64,000 bases of DNA from Thiothrix phosphatis (GTDB lineage: Bacteria; Pseudomonadota; Gammaproteobacteria; Thiotrichales; Thiotrichaceae). The translations under genes were made by a program, and so were the position numbers. Positions within the stretch are counted from its first letter, which is position 1. Every line of letters starts with the position of its first letter. The stretch covers positions 15,001 through 79,000 of the forward strand of contig NZ_JAYMYJ010000082.1 of assembly GCF_035668035.1 (NCBI RefSeq). The letters are read 5' to 3'. This document shows positions 8,939-17,844 of this stretch, piece after piece. The notes below the pieces were generated by a model, which was not told the origin of the DNA, searched no databases, and saw nothing but the letters and a program-made list of their open reading frames with translations.

Positions 8939-10635
8939 CAGAACAGGCCATCCTGCTCGAAACGGTCAAGAATGCTGGCGAACTCTTCCCGCGCCTGCCG
9001 GACTTCTTCTGTATCCTGCCGTTCCAGCACGGATTCAAACCAGCGCAGGGCGTTCTGGATTTCATCACGTTCGTAACCCAAACGGCCTTCATACAGACGC
9101 TCCGCCCGGGCAATCAGGGCAATATTGGCTTCATCTTCACGGGGGTGGAATTTGAGTGTGGCCAGCTTATCCTTACTGGCCTGAATATCGCGCTCCGACA
9201 ATTGCGTCGGCGTATTCAGCACCATCTTGTAATATTTCTCGCCGGTGGAAAAAACTTCCACGTCGACTTCCAGCACGCCGTTGATGTCGTAACTAAAGCG
9301 CACATCCGCCCCTTCCTGCCCACGTTTGGCTTTGGGCAGCCGAATTTCCAGCTCACCCAAGCGGATATTGTTTTTCACCAAGCGACTTTCACCCTGATAA
9401 AACTCCAGCTTGAGCTTGCTTTGGTTATCCCCAGCAGTGACATAACGGTTGACCTTGCTGACCGGCACGATGGTATTGCGCTCGAGAATAGGGCTGAACA
9501 AATCCCCTTGCTGGCCTAGCGAATCATTCTCGTTGTAAGTGCCGACACCCAACGAATACGGGCAAATATCGGTCAACACCATATCTTCCAGTGCCGCATC
9601 GCGGGCTTTCAGGCCAGCCTGGATCGCCGCCCCCATCGCCACCACCAGATCAGGGTCGAGATTGGCGGCTGGCATACGCCGGAACATTTTCGCAATCATG
9701 GAGCGAAAAAAATGCATCCGGGTAGCACCCCCTACCAGGATCACCTCATCCAGCTCGCCTGGGCGAAGCTTGGCATCGCGCAGGGCTGTTTCAATCGGAC
9801 GCTGAATACGTTGCAGCAAGGGTTCAGACAGACGAATGAAATCATCACGCCGGATGCTGACCGCCTGGGTTTGCGCTTCTATAAACCGCTCGACATGCAC
9901 CACATCCGCCGAATTCAACTGGCGCTTGGCCTGCTCCATCTGCGCGTAGACTTTCTGCAAATCTTTGGAATTGAGCTTTTTGCGGGAAATATCAGCCAGT
10001 GTGAGGAAATGATTGACCAGCACTTCACGGAAATCCTCGCCCCCCAGAAAATTATCGCCAGCGGAAGCATGCACCTCCAGCACGCCTTCAAAGTATTCCA
10101 TGATGGACACATCGAACGTACCACCGCCCAAATCCACCACCATGAAATGCGTGTGTTCCGGCGTTTCATGCAATCCGTAAGCAATGGCTGCGGCTGTGGG
10201 TTCATTGACCAGTCGCTCGACTTTCAGGCCAGCCAGTTCCCCGGCCAGAATGGTGGCCTTGCGCTGCTCGTTGTTGAAGTAGGCAGGCACACTGATAACG
10301 GCTTCAGTCACCATTTCACCCAGAAAAGTTTCTGCGTCTTCCTTCAGGCTTTTCAGCACAAACGCAGACAGCTCCGGCGCGGTGTAATGCTTTTTCAGGG
10401 CAACCTTGCGGTCGGTGCCCATGTAACGCTTGAACACGGAAGCCGTGGTATCAGGGTGGGTCAGCAAGCGTTCCTGCGCCGTTTTGCCCACCAGCACCGT
10501 GTCATCCTTGCTGAGATGCACCACCGATGGGGTGAGGAAATCCCCCAGGCGATTCGGGATCAGTTCCACCTTAGCGTCTTTCCAGACCGCGCAGGCGCTA
10601 TTGGTTGTACCCAGATCAATGCCGATAATTGTCAT
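8938..10635 (-). CDS. hscC: Hsp70-family chaperone HscC
   Basis: A 565-residue Hsp70 shorter than DnaK, the size of HscC. ATPase motifs: GIDLGTTNSACAVW (phosphate 1), VVDLGGGTFDVSIMEYFEG (phosphate 2) and VILVGGATRMHFFRSMI (adenosine). The substrate-binding domain begins near SLGVGTYN. The C-terminal lid is abbreviated. It is directly followed by the J-domain/RDD gene with a one-base stop/start overlap, the same pairing of hscC with djl genes known in E. coli. It starts 23 nt after hldE, so it is probably cotranscribed with it. Confidence 0.93.
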   Translation of the reverse strand: MTIIGIDLGTTNSACAVWKDAKVELIPNRLGDFLTPSVVHLSKDDTVLVGKTAQERLLTHPDTTASVFKRYMGTDRKVALKKHYTAPELSAFVLKSLKEDAETFLGEMVTEAVISVPAYFNNEQRKATILAGELAGLKVERLVNEPTAAAIAYGLHETPEHTHFMVVDLGGGTFDVSIMEYFEGVLEVHASAGDNFLGGEDFREVLVNHFLTLADISRKKLNSKDLQKVYAQMEQAKRQLNSADVVHVERFIEAQTQAVSIRRDDFIRLSEPLLQRIQRPIETALRDAKLRPGELDEVILVGGATRMHFFRSMIAKMFRRMPAANLDPDLVVAMGAAIQAGLKARDAALEDMVLTDICPYSLGVGTYNENDSLGQQGDLFSPILERNTIVPVSKVNRYVTAGDNQSKLKLEFYQGESRLVKNNIRLGELEIRLPKAKRGQEGADVRFSYDINGVLEVDVEVFSTGEKYYKMVLNTPTQLSERDIQASKDKLATLKFHPREDEANIALIARAERLYEGRLGYERDEIQNALRWFESVLERQDTEEVRQAREEFASILDRFEQDGLF

Positions 10636-10658
10636 ATTGTGCTGGCCTTCACTTGCTG

Positions 10659-12098
10659 TTATTTGCGCTCTTTTTCCATCTCCTGGATTTTCGCAATGGT
10701 ATTGGTGGTGGAAACACCGTCAACAAAGCTTAACACGACCACATCCCCACCGTTATCCCATACGCAGCGGTTGCCTGGAATCTTCTGCGGATCGTTGTCG
10801 CCGCCCTTCACCAGCAGATGGGGCTTGACGGCACAGACCAGGCGTTCCGGGGTGTCTTCGCTGAAATCCACCACCCAGTCGACGCAAGCCAGCGCTGCCA
10901 GCATTTTCATACGGTTTTCCATGGTGTTGACCGGGCGGGTCGGGCCTTTGAGCTTGCGCACGGACTCATCCGTATTGACCGCCACGACCAATCGGTCACC
11001 GAGCTTGCGGGCCTCCTGCAAGTAGGTCACATGGCCAACGTGCAAAATGTCGAAACAGCCATTGGTCATGACGATACGCTCGCCGTGGACGCGGGCTTCC
11101 TGCACGGCTGCCAGCAACTGTTCCTCATTGACCACACCTTTGACTTGGGCATGGTGCGTTTGCACGGCTTTGTGCAATTCTGCAACGCTAACAGTGGCCG
11201 TCCCCACTTTGCCCACCACAATCCCAGCGGCAAGATTGGCCAGCGCCATCGCCTGCTCCACTGGCAAGCCTGCCGCCATGCTGGCCGCCAGCACGGCGAC
11301 CACCGTATCACCGGCACCGGTCACATCGAACACTTCACGGGCGCGGGTGGGCAGGTTGTAAGGTTCCCGCCCCTGACGTAGCAGGGTCATGCCTTGCTCA
11401 CTGCGGGTGATCAAAAGATTGTCCAACTGACAGCGTTCCAGCAATTGATTGCCACGTTTGACCAGATCGGCTTCATCCTGCCAATCACCGGCCGCTTCGC
11501 GGAACTCTGACAGATTGGGGGTAATGACGGTCGCGCCCTGGTAAACGGCAAAGTCTTTCGCCTTGGGGTCAACCACGACGGGCTTGCCGACGGCGCGCGC
11601 CAGGGCAATCAGCTCCCGCGCCTGTTCCAGCGTGCCCTTGCGGTAATCGGACAGCACCACCACATCCACATCCGCCAGCAGCTTGCGGAAACTTTCCAGC
11701 AGGCTGCTGTGATCCTGCCCGGCGAAGCTTTCTTCGAAATCCAGCCGGATCAGCTGCTGATGGCGGCTGAGGACACGCAGCTTGGTGATGGTGGGGACAT
11801 TCGCCAGCGTCACGAAGCGGGTGTCGACGCCCCGCCCGCGCAGCGTATCCGCCAGCGAGCGGCCCGCTTCGTCCGCGCCAACATAGCCCAACAGGATGGC
11901 CTGGCCACCCAGGCTGGCGATATTCAGCGCCACATTGGCCGCGCCACCGGGGCGCTCCTCACTGGCGTCCACATGCACTACAGGCACAGGGGCTTCGGGG
12001 GAAATGCGGGAAGTCTGGCCAGACCAGTAGCGGTCCAACATCACATCGCCCACCACCAGCACACGCGCCCTATCAAAAGCAGGAATTTGCAAGCTCAT
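10659..12098 (-). CDS. hldE: Bifunctional heptose-7-phosphate kinase / heptose-1-phosphate adenylyltransferase
   Basis: A 479-residue cytosolic enzyme making ADP-glycero-manno-heptose for the LPS inner core. The N-terminal ribokinase-like kinase domain carries RPGGAANVALNIA and the catalytic VFDVTGAGDTVVAVL. The C-terminal nucleotidyltransferase domain starts near residue 345 with VMTNGCFDILHVGHVTYLQ (HxGH motif). Length matches E. coli HldE (477). The ATG at 12098 gives MSLQIPAFDRARVLVVGDVM, the family's usual start; an upstream in-frame extension has no homologous look. Together with waaA and lpxL it places three LPS genes in this window. Confidence 0.96.
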   Translation of the reverse strand: MSLQIPAFDRARVLVVGDVMLDRYWSGQTSRISPEAPVPVVHVDASEERPGGAANVALNIASLGGQAILLGYVGADEAGRSLADTLRGRGVDTRFVTLANVPTITKLRVLSRHQQLIRLDFEESFAGQDHSSLLESFRKLLADVDVVVLSDYRKGTLEQARELIALARAVGKPVVVDPKAKDFAVYQGATVITPNLSEFREAAGDWQDEADLVKRGNQLLERCQLDNLLITRSEQGMTLLRQGREPYNLPTRAREVFDVTGAGDTVVAVLAASMAAGLPVEQAMALANLAAGIVVGKVGTATVSVAELHKAVQTHHAQVKGVVNEEQLLAAVQEARVHGERIVMTNGCFDILHVGHVTYLQEARKLGDRLVVAVNTDESVRKLKGPTRPVNTMENRMKMLAALACVDWVVDFSEDTPERLVCAVKPHLLVKGGDNDPQKIPGNRCVWDNGGDVVVLSFVDGVSTTNTIAKIQEMEKERK

Positions 12099-12180
12099 CG
12101 TTATTTTTTCATGTAAAGCAGGAAAAAAGGGAACCGGAAGTTTATCATAAACCGCATCGGCAACAGCAGGAGTCAGGAAA

Positions 12181-12801
12181 ATGCCCCGTAGAATTTTCAA
12201 GGAGGGGAGACGGTACACGTTCAGCGATTACTTCGAAATGGGGCAACCCACCGAGGAAATCCTGGCGGAGCTCGGTTACAGCTTCCAGACCCAAGCGTTG
12301 CGACTCCCCAAAGCCGAGCATATCGACCAGGCGAGCATACAAAGCCTGCGGGAAACCTACTACGCGCTCGCCACCAAAGTCTCCCTGAACTCGGAAGCCG
12401 CCAAGCGTGAATTCATGATTTCACCAGTGTTGCAGACCATTGTGCGGAGCATGGATGTACGCCTGAATGTCGAATACCCGGTGGACATCGACGAGCATCT
12501 CAGCGGCACTATCGACTACCTGCTGCGCTCCCAATACGAACTTATTGTGATCGAGGCCAAAAAAGGGGATCTGGAGAAAGGTTTCAGCCAGTTGGCGGCG
12601 GAAATGATCGCCATTGACCGTTACGACAGCGACAATAACCCTGACCTGCTGTACGGTGCCATCACCATCGGCGAAGTCTGGCGATTCGCTATGCTGGAAC
12701 GCCCGCAAAAGCGCTTGCTGCGCGACATACACACATTGCGCTTTCCCGAAGATCTGGAAGAACTGTGCACCATACTCGGCGGAATTCTTCATAAGGGCTA
12801 G
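12181..12801 (+). CDS. PD-(D/E)XK nuclease-like protein
   Basis: A 206-residue soluble protein. Residues 108-127 read as a PD-(D/E)XK core: Asp112 in SGTIDYLL, then the strand ELIVIEAK giving Glu125 and Lys127, with a helix containing Gln137 and Glu141 behind. A conserved-looking Glu (AKREF) precedes. No DNA-binding or toxin partner is adjacent, and the gene stands alone between hldE (divergent) and the large repeat protein (convergent). It may be a nuclease or a catalytically active-looking domain of unknown substrate; homologous stand-alone proteins are usually annotated hypothetical. Confidence 0.7.
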   Translation: MPRRIFKEGRRYTFSDYFEMGQPTEEILAELGYSFQTQALRLPKAEHIDQASIQSLRETYYALATKVSLNSEAAKREFMISPVLQTIVRSMDVRLNVEYPVDIDEHLSGTIDYLLRSQYELIVIEAKKGDLEKGFSQLAAEMIAIDRYDSDNNPDLLYGAITIGEVWRFAMLERPQKRLLRDIHTLRFPEDLEELCTILGGILHKG

Positions 12802-12967
12802 AGCCTTCAGCGGGATAGGCATTGATGGAAATCACCTTGTTTCATGCATGTTCCCAAGGGCAACAAACAGGGAACGTCTACCGCTTCAGGTTTTCCCGGC
12901 TTCCCGACAAACACCGATTTCAATATCCAGACAAGAAAAGCGTCACACCCGCCAAAATCAACCGCCA

Positions 12968-15900
12968 TCATTCCAGTAGTATTTGCATGATGATGGGGAT
13001 GATTTTGGTTGCATCATTGGCGTTGCTGGCTTCCACATTCAGGCTTATCCAGCCGGAAACCTTGTCGGCTGTATTCCTCACCTGGAACTGGTACGCCCCT
13101 GCCGTGCCGACTTTCAGGCGGAACTTCAGGGTGCTGCTGCTTACGTAAGTGGTGTTCTCCGCCGGGATCACTGACAGGTTGCCGCTCGGCAACTTGAAGT
13201 AGACCATTGAACCCGACTGGAAATTACTGCCGGTCAGCGTGAAGTCCTGCTCGGTCTCTGCCTGCACCACATTGTTGGGGCTCAGCGCCGTGATGGCCGG
13301 GGTTGGGATGGCCGGTTCCGTCACGGTCAGGTTGGCCCAGCCGGACACCTTGTCGGCCGCATTCCTCACCTGGAACTGGTACGCCCCTGCCGTGCCGACT
13401 TTCAGGCGGAACTTCNNNNNNNNNNNNNNNNNNNNNNNNNNNNNNNNNNNNNNNNNNNNNNNNNNNNNNNNNNNNNNNNNNNNNNNNNNNNNNNNNNNNN
13501 NNNNNNNNNNNNNNNTTGGGATGGCCGGTTCCGTCACGGTCAGGTTGGCCCAGCCGGACACCTTGTCGGCTGCATTCCTCACCTGGAATTGGTAGGTTCC
13601 CACCGCACCTGGCTTTAGCAGGAAAGTAATCCTGTTTGCCGTGACTGACTGGATATTCTCCGCCGGGATGGCTGAGTTGTTGCCATTGGGCAGTTTCACC
13701 GCAATGGTTGTGCCTTCGATGAAGTTGGAGCCTTGCAAAACAACCGGCGCATCTGTAGTGGATTGCTCCAAGGTTGCCGGAGCAATGCTGCTGATAACCG
13801 GGGTTAGAATTGCGGCTGCCTTGAACTCGACCGAGAAGCTTTTCAGCACCGTACCGCCGGATTTGTCCTTGACCACGCCGCCATCCTTAACCCCAGCAGC
13901 ACCTGTGGGGGAGCAACTGAAATGCGTTTGCATGGTGGCAGGCATTCCCGGTAGCGGCGGTGGAGGGGGTGAGAATGGCGTCCCGGTTTTCGGGTCGCTG
14001 GTCACTTTGGTGACGTTGGCGCAATCCGGGATGTAGAACGCCAAGGTATCAGGCAGGTTGTAACCGGTTACGGTAAAGACAGTCACTTCGCCCAGAGTGG
14101 CTGCCAGCGGGTCTACCGTCGTCACGGTTGGGGTATTGCTGATAATGAAGGTTGCCGATAATACCTTGCTGTTTTCCAGCCCTGGCGCTATTGCGACCAG
14201 TTTCAGGGTGGCGGACTGGCTGATGGTCAATGTCAATGCGGCAACAGGGGATTGCGCGGTGGGTGTGGAGCCGTCCAGTGTGTAGTGGATGACTGCATTC
14301 TCGCCTTCGTAAGAGAAGACCATCACGTTTACTGCGTTGTCCGAAGTGCCTCCATTGGGTGAAATTGAGGGGGCATGGGCGGTTTTGACCAGTGGGTTTG
14401 TGCCGTCCTGAAGTTCAATTTCGTTGGAAATGCCATCACCGTCTTTATCAGTATCGGTGTTATCGCCAATTCCGTCGCCATCTGTATCCAGCCATTCGTT
14501 CGGATTATCTGGAAATACATCTTCAGTATCCAAATATCCATCAGCATCTCGATCTTTGGAGTCTTCGCAAGTAATAGTTAAGTATTTCCCCTCACTACCA
14601 ACGGCGATTATACGTTCCCCATCAAAATCTAGATCATATATCTCAGTTCCAAGCGTTCCTTGGGCAGAAGTCCATAAAATTCCATCCCCACTTTTTAACG
14701 AATTTTGAATACCTGGCAAATAGAACAACTTTGAAAAGCCATCCCAGTATATACGTTTACTAGTCGCAGCAACCCCAGTATATGACCAATTGCTACCATT
14801 TTTTCTATATACTTTTGCGCCAGCTTCAATAATTGAGCCAACACTGACTAAAACAGCATCCTCGTTGCCTGCTACTTGCCAAATGACTTCATTAGTGCCA
14901 GAAGTCTCTTGCGTCCAATCTTCACCATCGTAGCTATAAAGAATTACCCCTTTATCACCAACGGCATAAAACCTATCTTTGATCCATTCTACGTCCAAAA
15001 AAGTATTTGTCATACCAATTGGAATACTAAACCAAAACTGTCCATCAGTACTTATCGCTATTCCGCCATTGCTACCAACTGCAACATACTTTTCACCGTT
15101 CCATGCAATTGATGTCAAGGTGAAAGGCAGATCTGTATTGTACTTTTTCCAATTTGAGCCATCTTCACTTATGTAGAGGCTTTTTCCAAAAGCACCCAGT
15201 ACATTAAAAAACTTTCCATCCCAGAGTACATCAGAAAAAATTTCATTAGGTTCTGATACCATTTGATTCCAAATGATACCGTCATTGCTTGTATATATAC
15301 CTCCAATACCGGATGAAACATATACCAGCCCATTAAATTTAATAGATGCCAAGGATGAAGTATTTACTCCATTAGATAGAAAATAAATATCGTCAAAACT
15401 ACAAAATGCACCATATTTTATTTTCTTAACAATGGGGCGATAAGCCAACCCATTATATGTAATATCTAATGTATAATTATAGGTTACATTTCCCAATAAC
15501 TCCGAAGGAACATAAGTTAAGACAAAATCTCCATCAGCTTCTTCCAAGTTAACATCGGTAAGAGGCGATTTGTTATTAACTAACGCAACTTCTTTTCCTA
15601 CCGATCCATTTTGCCCGTAAGAAATTTTCACATCATAGGGCAGGCTGTTTTTTGGCAAAGAATATTTTATGATTATTTTTTTCTCAAAAACATCGAATGA
15701 TTTAACTTTAAGAATGGGATAATCATCAAAACGGGCTGGATTCGAGCTATTTTCATATTCTAGCAAGTTAGAATAACCATCCCCATCAGAATCAATAGAT
15801 GCATCATTTTCAGACAGCAACAAGCTGTAACCCATCTCCCAGTAATCAGGAAGCAAGTCTTTATCTAAATCACTTTTTCCAGAGTAAAATAAAAAATTTT

Positions 15901-16330
15901 CTCCATAATAATCATTATTGCTTTCAACTAAGTCATTGTCAGAGTATGCATTACAATATGGAATATAAGTTCCGAAGCTGATTTGATTTAGTGGAATATC
16001 AATGGATAAATTCTCTACGGTGGAAGGTGCTATTGTGTAATTGTATTCATTGCTTTGTGCAATAATTTGATTATCTGAAAAGCTCCTGACCCCACAATGA
16101 AAGCTGACATCTCCAGAAATGCTGCCCTTATTGCCCAATACGCCTTCAAACTTAATTGTTTTATTGACTGGATTGAACTTACTTATTATATCAATGTAAA
16201 AGTCGGCACCGTCTTGTTGCTTAATAATATTTTCAAGCTCATCACATTTTGCAGGCGAAGATAGCAAAACCAAAATAATAGCAAGAATTAATCTCCAGAA
16301 AACAACATTTTGACAAAATTCTTTATTCAC
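12968..16330 (-). CDS. Large secreted multidomain protein (TSP3, propeller, TIG-like repeats), contains assembly gap
   Basis: About 1120 residues, with 100 Ns (13416-13515) inside. Starting from a GTG that overlaps the lipase stop (GTGA), the order is: signal peptide (ILAIILVLLSSPAKC); an all-beta region; a calcium-binding TSP3-like stretch (DLDKDLLPDYWE, DSDGDGYSN); a WD/BNR-like propeller built of repeats such as TSNDGIIWNQMV, SEDGSNWKKY and STDGQFWF; a second TSP3 run (DTDGDGIGDNTDTDKDGDGISNE is its core, residues near 600-625); a chitobiase/hexosaminidase C-terminal-type domain (VIHYTLDGSTPT); and at least three near-identical 96-residue TIG/IPT-like repeats (YQFQVRNAADKVSGW). The frame stays open on both sides of the Ns. 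The 5' two thirds are A+T-rich, the repeats G+C-rich. Likely a cell-surface or released adhesin-type protein; no enzyme motif. Confidence 0.85.
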   Translation of the reverse strand: MNKEFCQNVVFWRLILAIILVLLSSPAKCDELENIIKQQDGADFYIDIISKFNPVNKTIKFEGVLGNKGSISGDVSFHCGVRSFSDNQIIAQSNEYNYTIAPSTVENLSIDIPLNQISFGTYIPYCNAYSDNDLVESNNDYYGENFLFYSGKSDLDKDLLPDYWEMGYSLLLSENDASIDSDGDGYSNLLEYENSSNPARFDDYPILKVKSFDVFEKKIIIKYSLPKNSLPYDVKISYGQNGSVGKEVALVNNKSPLTDVNLEEADGDFVLTYVPSELLGNVTYNYTLDITYNGLAYRPIVKKIKYGAFCSFDDIYFLSNGVNTSSLASIKFNGLVYVSSGIGGIYTSNDGIIWNQMVSEPNEIFSDVLWDGKFFNVLGAFGKSLYISEDGSNWKKYNTDLPFTLTSIAWNGEKYVAVGSNGGIAISTDGQFWFSIPIGMTNTFLDVEWIKDRFYAVGDKGVILYSYDGEDWTQETSGTNEVIWQVAGNEDAVLVSVGSIIEAGAKVYRKNGSNWSYTGVAATSKRIYWDGFSKLFYLPGIQNSLKSGDGILWTSAQGTLGTEIYDLDFDGERIIAVGSEGKYLTITCEDSKDRDADGYLDTEDVFPDNPNEWLDTDGDGIGDNTDTDKDGDGISNEIELQDGTNPLVKTAHAPSISPNGGTSDNAVNVMVFSYEGENAVIHYTLDGSTPTAQSPVAALTLTISQSATLKLVAIAPGLENSKVLSATFIISNTPTVTTVDPLAATLGEVTVFTVTGYNLPDTLAFYIPDCANVTKVTSDPKTGTPFSPPPPPLPGMPATMQTHFSCSPTGAAGVKDGGVVKDKSGGTVLKSFSVEFKAAAILTPVISSIAPATLEQSTTDAPVVLQGSNFIEGTTIAVKLPNGNNSAIPAENIQSVTANRITFLLKPGAVGTYQFQVRNAADKVSGWANLTVTEPAIPXXXXXXXXXXXXXXXXXXXXXXXXXXXXXXXXXXKFRLKVGTAGAYQFQVRNAADKVSGWANLTVTEPAIPTPAITALSPNNVVQAETEQDFTLTGSNFQSGSMVYFKLPSGNLSVIPAENTTYVSSSTLKFRLKVGTAGAYQFQVRNTADKVSGWISLNVEASNANDATKIIPIIMQILLE
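13020..13610 (-). repeat. 288-bp tandem repeats encoding TIG-like domains, broken by N gap
   Basis: The string ccttgtcggc and its surroundings recur at 13060, 13348 and 13561. The first two are 288 bp apart (96 codons). The last two are 213 bp apart including a nominal 100 Ns, so one more copy would need 175 bp in place of the Ns, or that plus multiples of 288. The sequence beginning ttgggatggccggttccg is present on both sides of the gap. The gap is therefore an assembly collapse or break in a near-identical repeat and the true copy number is unknown; any whole number of copies keeps the frame. Confidence 0.9.
13416..13515. other. Assembly gap (100 N)
   Basis: Exactly 100 undefined bases, the usual placeholder for a gap of unknown size, lying inside the tandem repeat array. 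Confidence 0.99.
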
Positions 16331-17712
16331 TTTATCACCTTAGCTCTAGGATCATATTGCCAATACCAAAACCAACTTGAACAAATATCTTTTATGTTAA
16401 TATTGCTTTTATACCATTGATTATCGTTCCACCTATACTTCAATCCACCACTGCCATCTTTTTTTATCGCTACTCCACTAACAAACTGACCATCAGTTAA
16501 CTGACACATCGCGTCATCGGCTTGATCATAAAAACAGGAATATGGATTGCCAATAGGTTTTCCAAATAGATTTATTGTCGATGAAAGACTGGGATTTATT
16601 TTTGATAAATCAATAGTATTAAATGTAAAAGAGCAAGCATCAATATAATATTTCGCCAAAGAATAATTATTGCTGACCAACAAATTTAAACTAGACAACA
16701 TTCCATTCATTGTATGGTATTCAGAAACGATAGTTTTATATTGAATACTATCAGGAACAGCTCCAAATGCTGAAACAGGATCTTCAACGCCATTATAATA
16801 CCCAACAATATTAATCACTTTGGTATTTTCAACATTTGCAAATTCGCTTTCAACTCTGTTAAAAATCGCACTACCAGCCGTAAATAACCATGTGCCCGCT
16901 GCATTGAAAGTATAAGCATCTTTGCCTCTAGCTAATGAGACATATTTAGCTAAACCACCGCCAAGACTATGTCCTGATAAGATAAATGTGTATCCATTCT
17001 TGCTATATTTGTTAAAAATTTCGTCGAAAAACTCCAATGCTTCTTTGTATTGCTTTGGTATTATAATATCTTTGCCAATCATATTAGTATAAATTTGAGG
17101 TTTTCCATTATTCCAATGCGTTGTCCAAACTAACGGCTTGAATGGGAGTTTTGGAATTAAATTCTCTCCAAATATCGCCTTATAGTTTGTTAGCCAATCC
17201 TTTGCTGACAACATATCAGTTCCTTGAAATACTATGACTATTTGCTTTTTTACATCATTCTTATAAGCACCAGCATGAAACCCATTCAAATTCACGGAAA
17301 GACAAACTTCATCATTTACCCCTAAATTGTTTTTATTATAAGAAAGTAATGTCCCATAAGTGTTAACTTTGCTAGGACCAACTTTAAAACAATACTCATC
17401 GCCTTTGCTCTCATCAACCAAAACCCATTGCCCAATACTTTTCTCACTCGAATATATTGCTTTACTAAGTTGAGCATAATCTAAAGCTTCCCAAGCAATC
17501 ATTGGTGTTATATCTTTTTTCACGACAGTCAATGCGTAGCAGTTCGATGCCGATAAATAGATCAACCATCCTAACAATATTAGGGAGTATTTTGTATCTG
17601 ATGCTCTATCAGGAATTACCCACGAAAACCAAGTAGTCCGAACAATTGCTAGAAAAAAAGTACAATGCGAGCATACGGCTCGAAATTTCACGAAACTGCC
17701 AGCCATCACCAT
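16327..17712 (-). CDS. Secreted class 3 lipase-like alpha/beta hydrolase
   Basis: 461 residues from the ATG at 17712. The lipase signature is FILSGHSLGGGLAKYVSL (nucleophilic Ser in GHSLGG), preceded by IVIVFQGTDMLSAKDWLTN, the oxyanion-hole region of class 3 (fungal Mono/Diacylglycerol lipase type) enzymes; the later GVEDPVSAFG could supply the Asp. A hydrophobic segment at about residues 43-61 (YSLILLGWLIYLSASNCYA) looks like a signal peptide, so the first 40 residues may not be translated and a later start is possible. The gene is strongly A+T-rich and overlaps the following large repeat protein by GTGA, so the two are probably coexpressed. Substrate unknown; probably extracellular. Confidence 0.8.
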   Translation of the reverse strand: MVMAGSFVKFRAVCSHCTFFLAIVRTTWFSWVIPDRASDTKYSLILLGWLIYLSASNCYALTVVKKDITPMIAWEALDYAQLSKAIYSSEKSIGQWVLVDESKGDEYCFKVGPSKVNTYGTLLSYNKNNLGVNDEVCLSVNLNGFHAGAYKNDVKKQIVIVFQGTDMLSAKDWLTNYKAIFGENLIPKLPFKPLVWTTHWNNGKPQIYTNMIGKDIIIPKQYKEALEFFDEIFNKYSKNGYTFILSGHSLGGGLAKYVSLARGKDAYTFNAAGTWLFTAGSAIFNRVESEFANVENTKVINIVGYYNGVEDPVSAFGAVPDSIQYKTIVSEYHTMNGMLSSLNLLVSNNYSLAKYYIDACSFTFNTIDLSKINPSLSSTINLFGKPIGNPYSCFYDQADDAMCQLTDGQFVSGVAIKKDGSGGLKYRWNDNQWYKSNINIKDICSSWFWYWQYDPRAKVIK

Positions 17713-17810
17713 ACCCCATAATCAGAAGCTATCAGTAAATTGGTAAAATCGAACGTAACATTAATTTTTATAATGTTAAACAACTAAGAATTCGCTGTTG
17801 ACAGGTTGTA

Positions 17811-17827
17811 TACTGTTGTACACAGTA
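17811..17827. promoter_or_regulatory. Inverted repeat TACTGT-N5-ACAGTA, candidate operator
   Basis: A perfect 6-bp inverted repeat with a 5-nt spacer, 18 nt before the ATG of the XRE regulator and just downstream of a TTGACA hexamer (17798-17803). The position suits autoregulation by the regulator; this is inference. Confidence 0.5.
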
Positions 17828-17844
17828 ACTTTTTAGTTGACAGC

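Noticed and set aside
9712..11025. Long plus-strand open frame (437 codons) opposite hscC and hldE
   Set aside because: It is antisense to two genes with complete, conserved motifs; its own translation is Gln/His/Arg-rich and shows no family features. It is a by-product of the G+C-rich codon pattern.
12968..16330. Frameshift or pseudogene status of the large repeat protein
   Set aside because: The frame stays open on both sides of the N gap and the 288-bp repeat period is divisible by three, so interruption is an assembly issue rather than gene decay.
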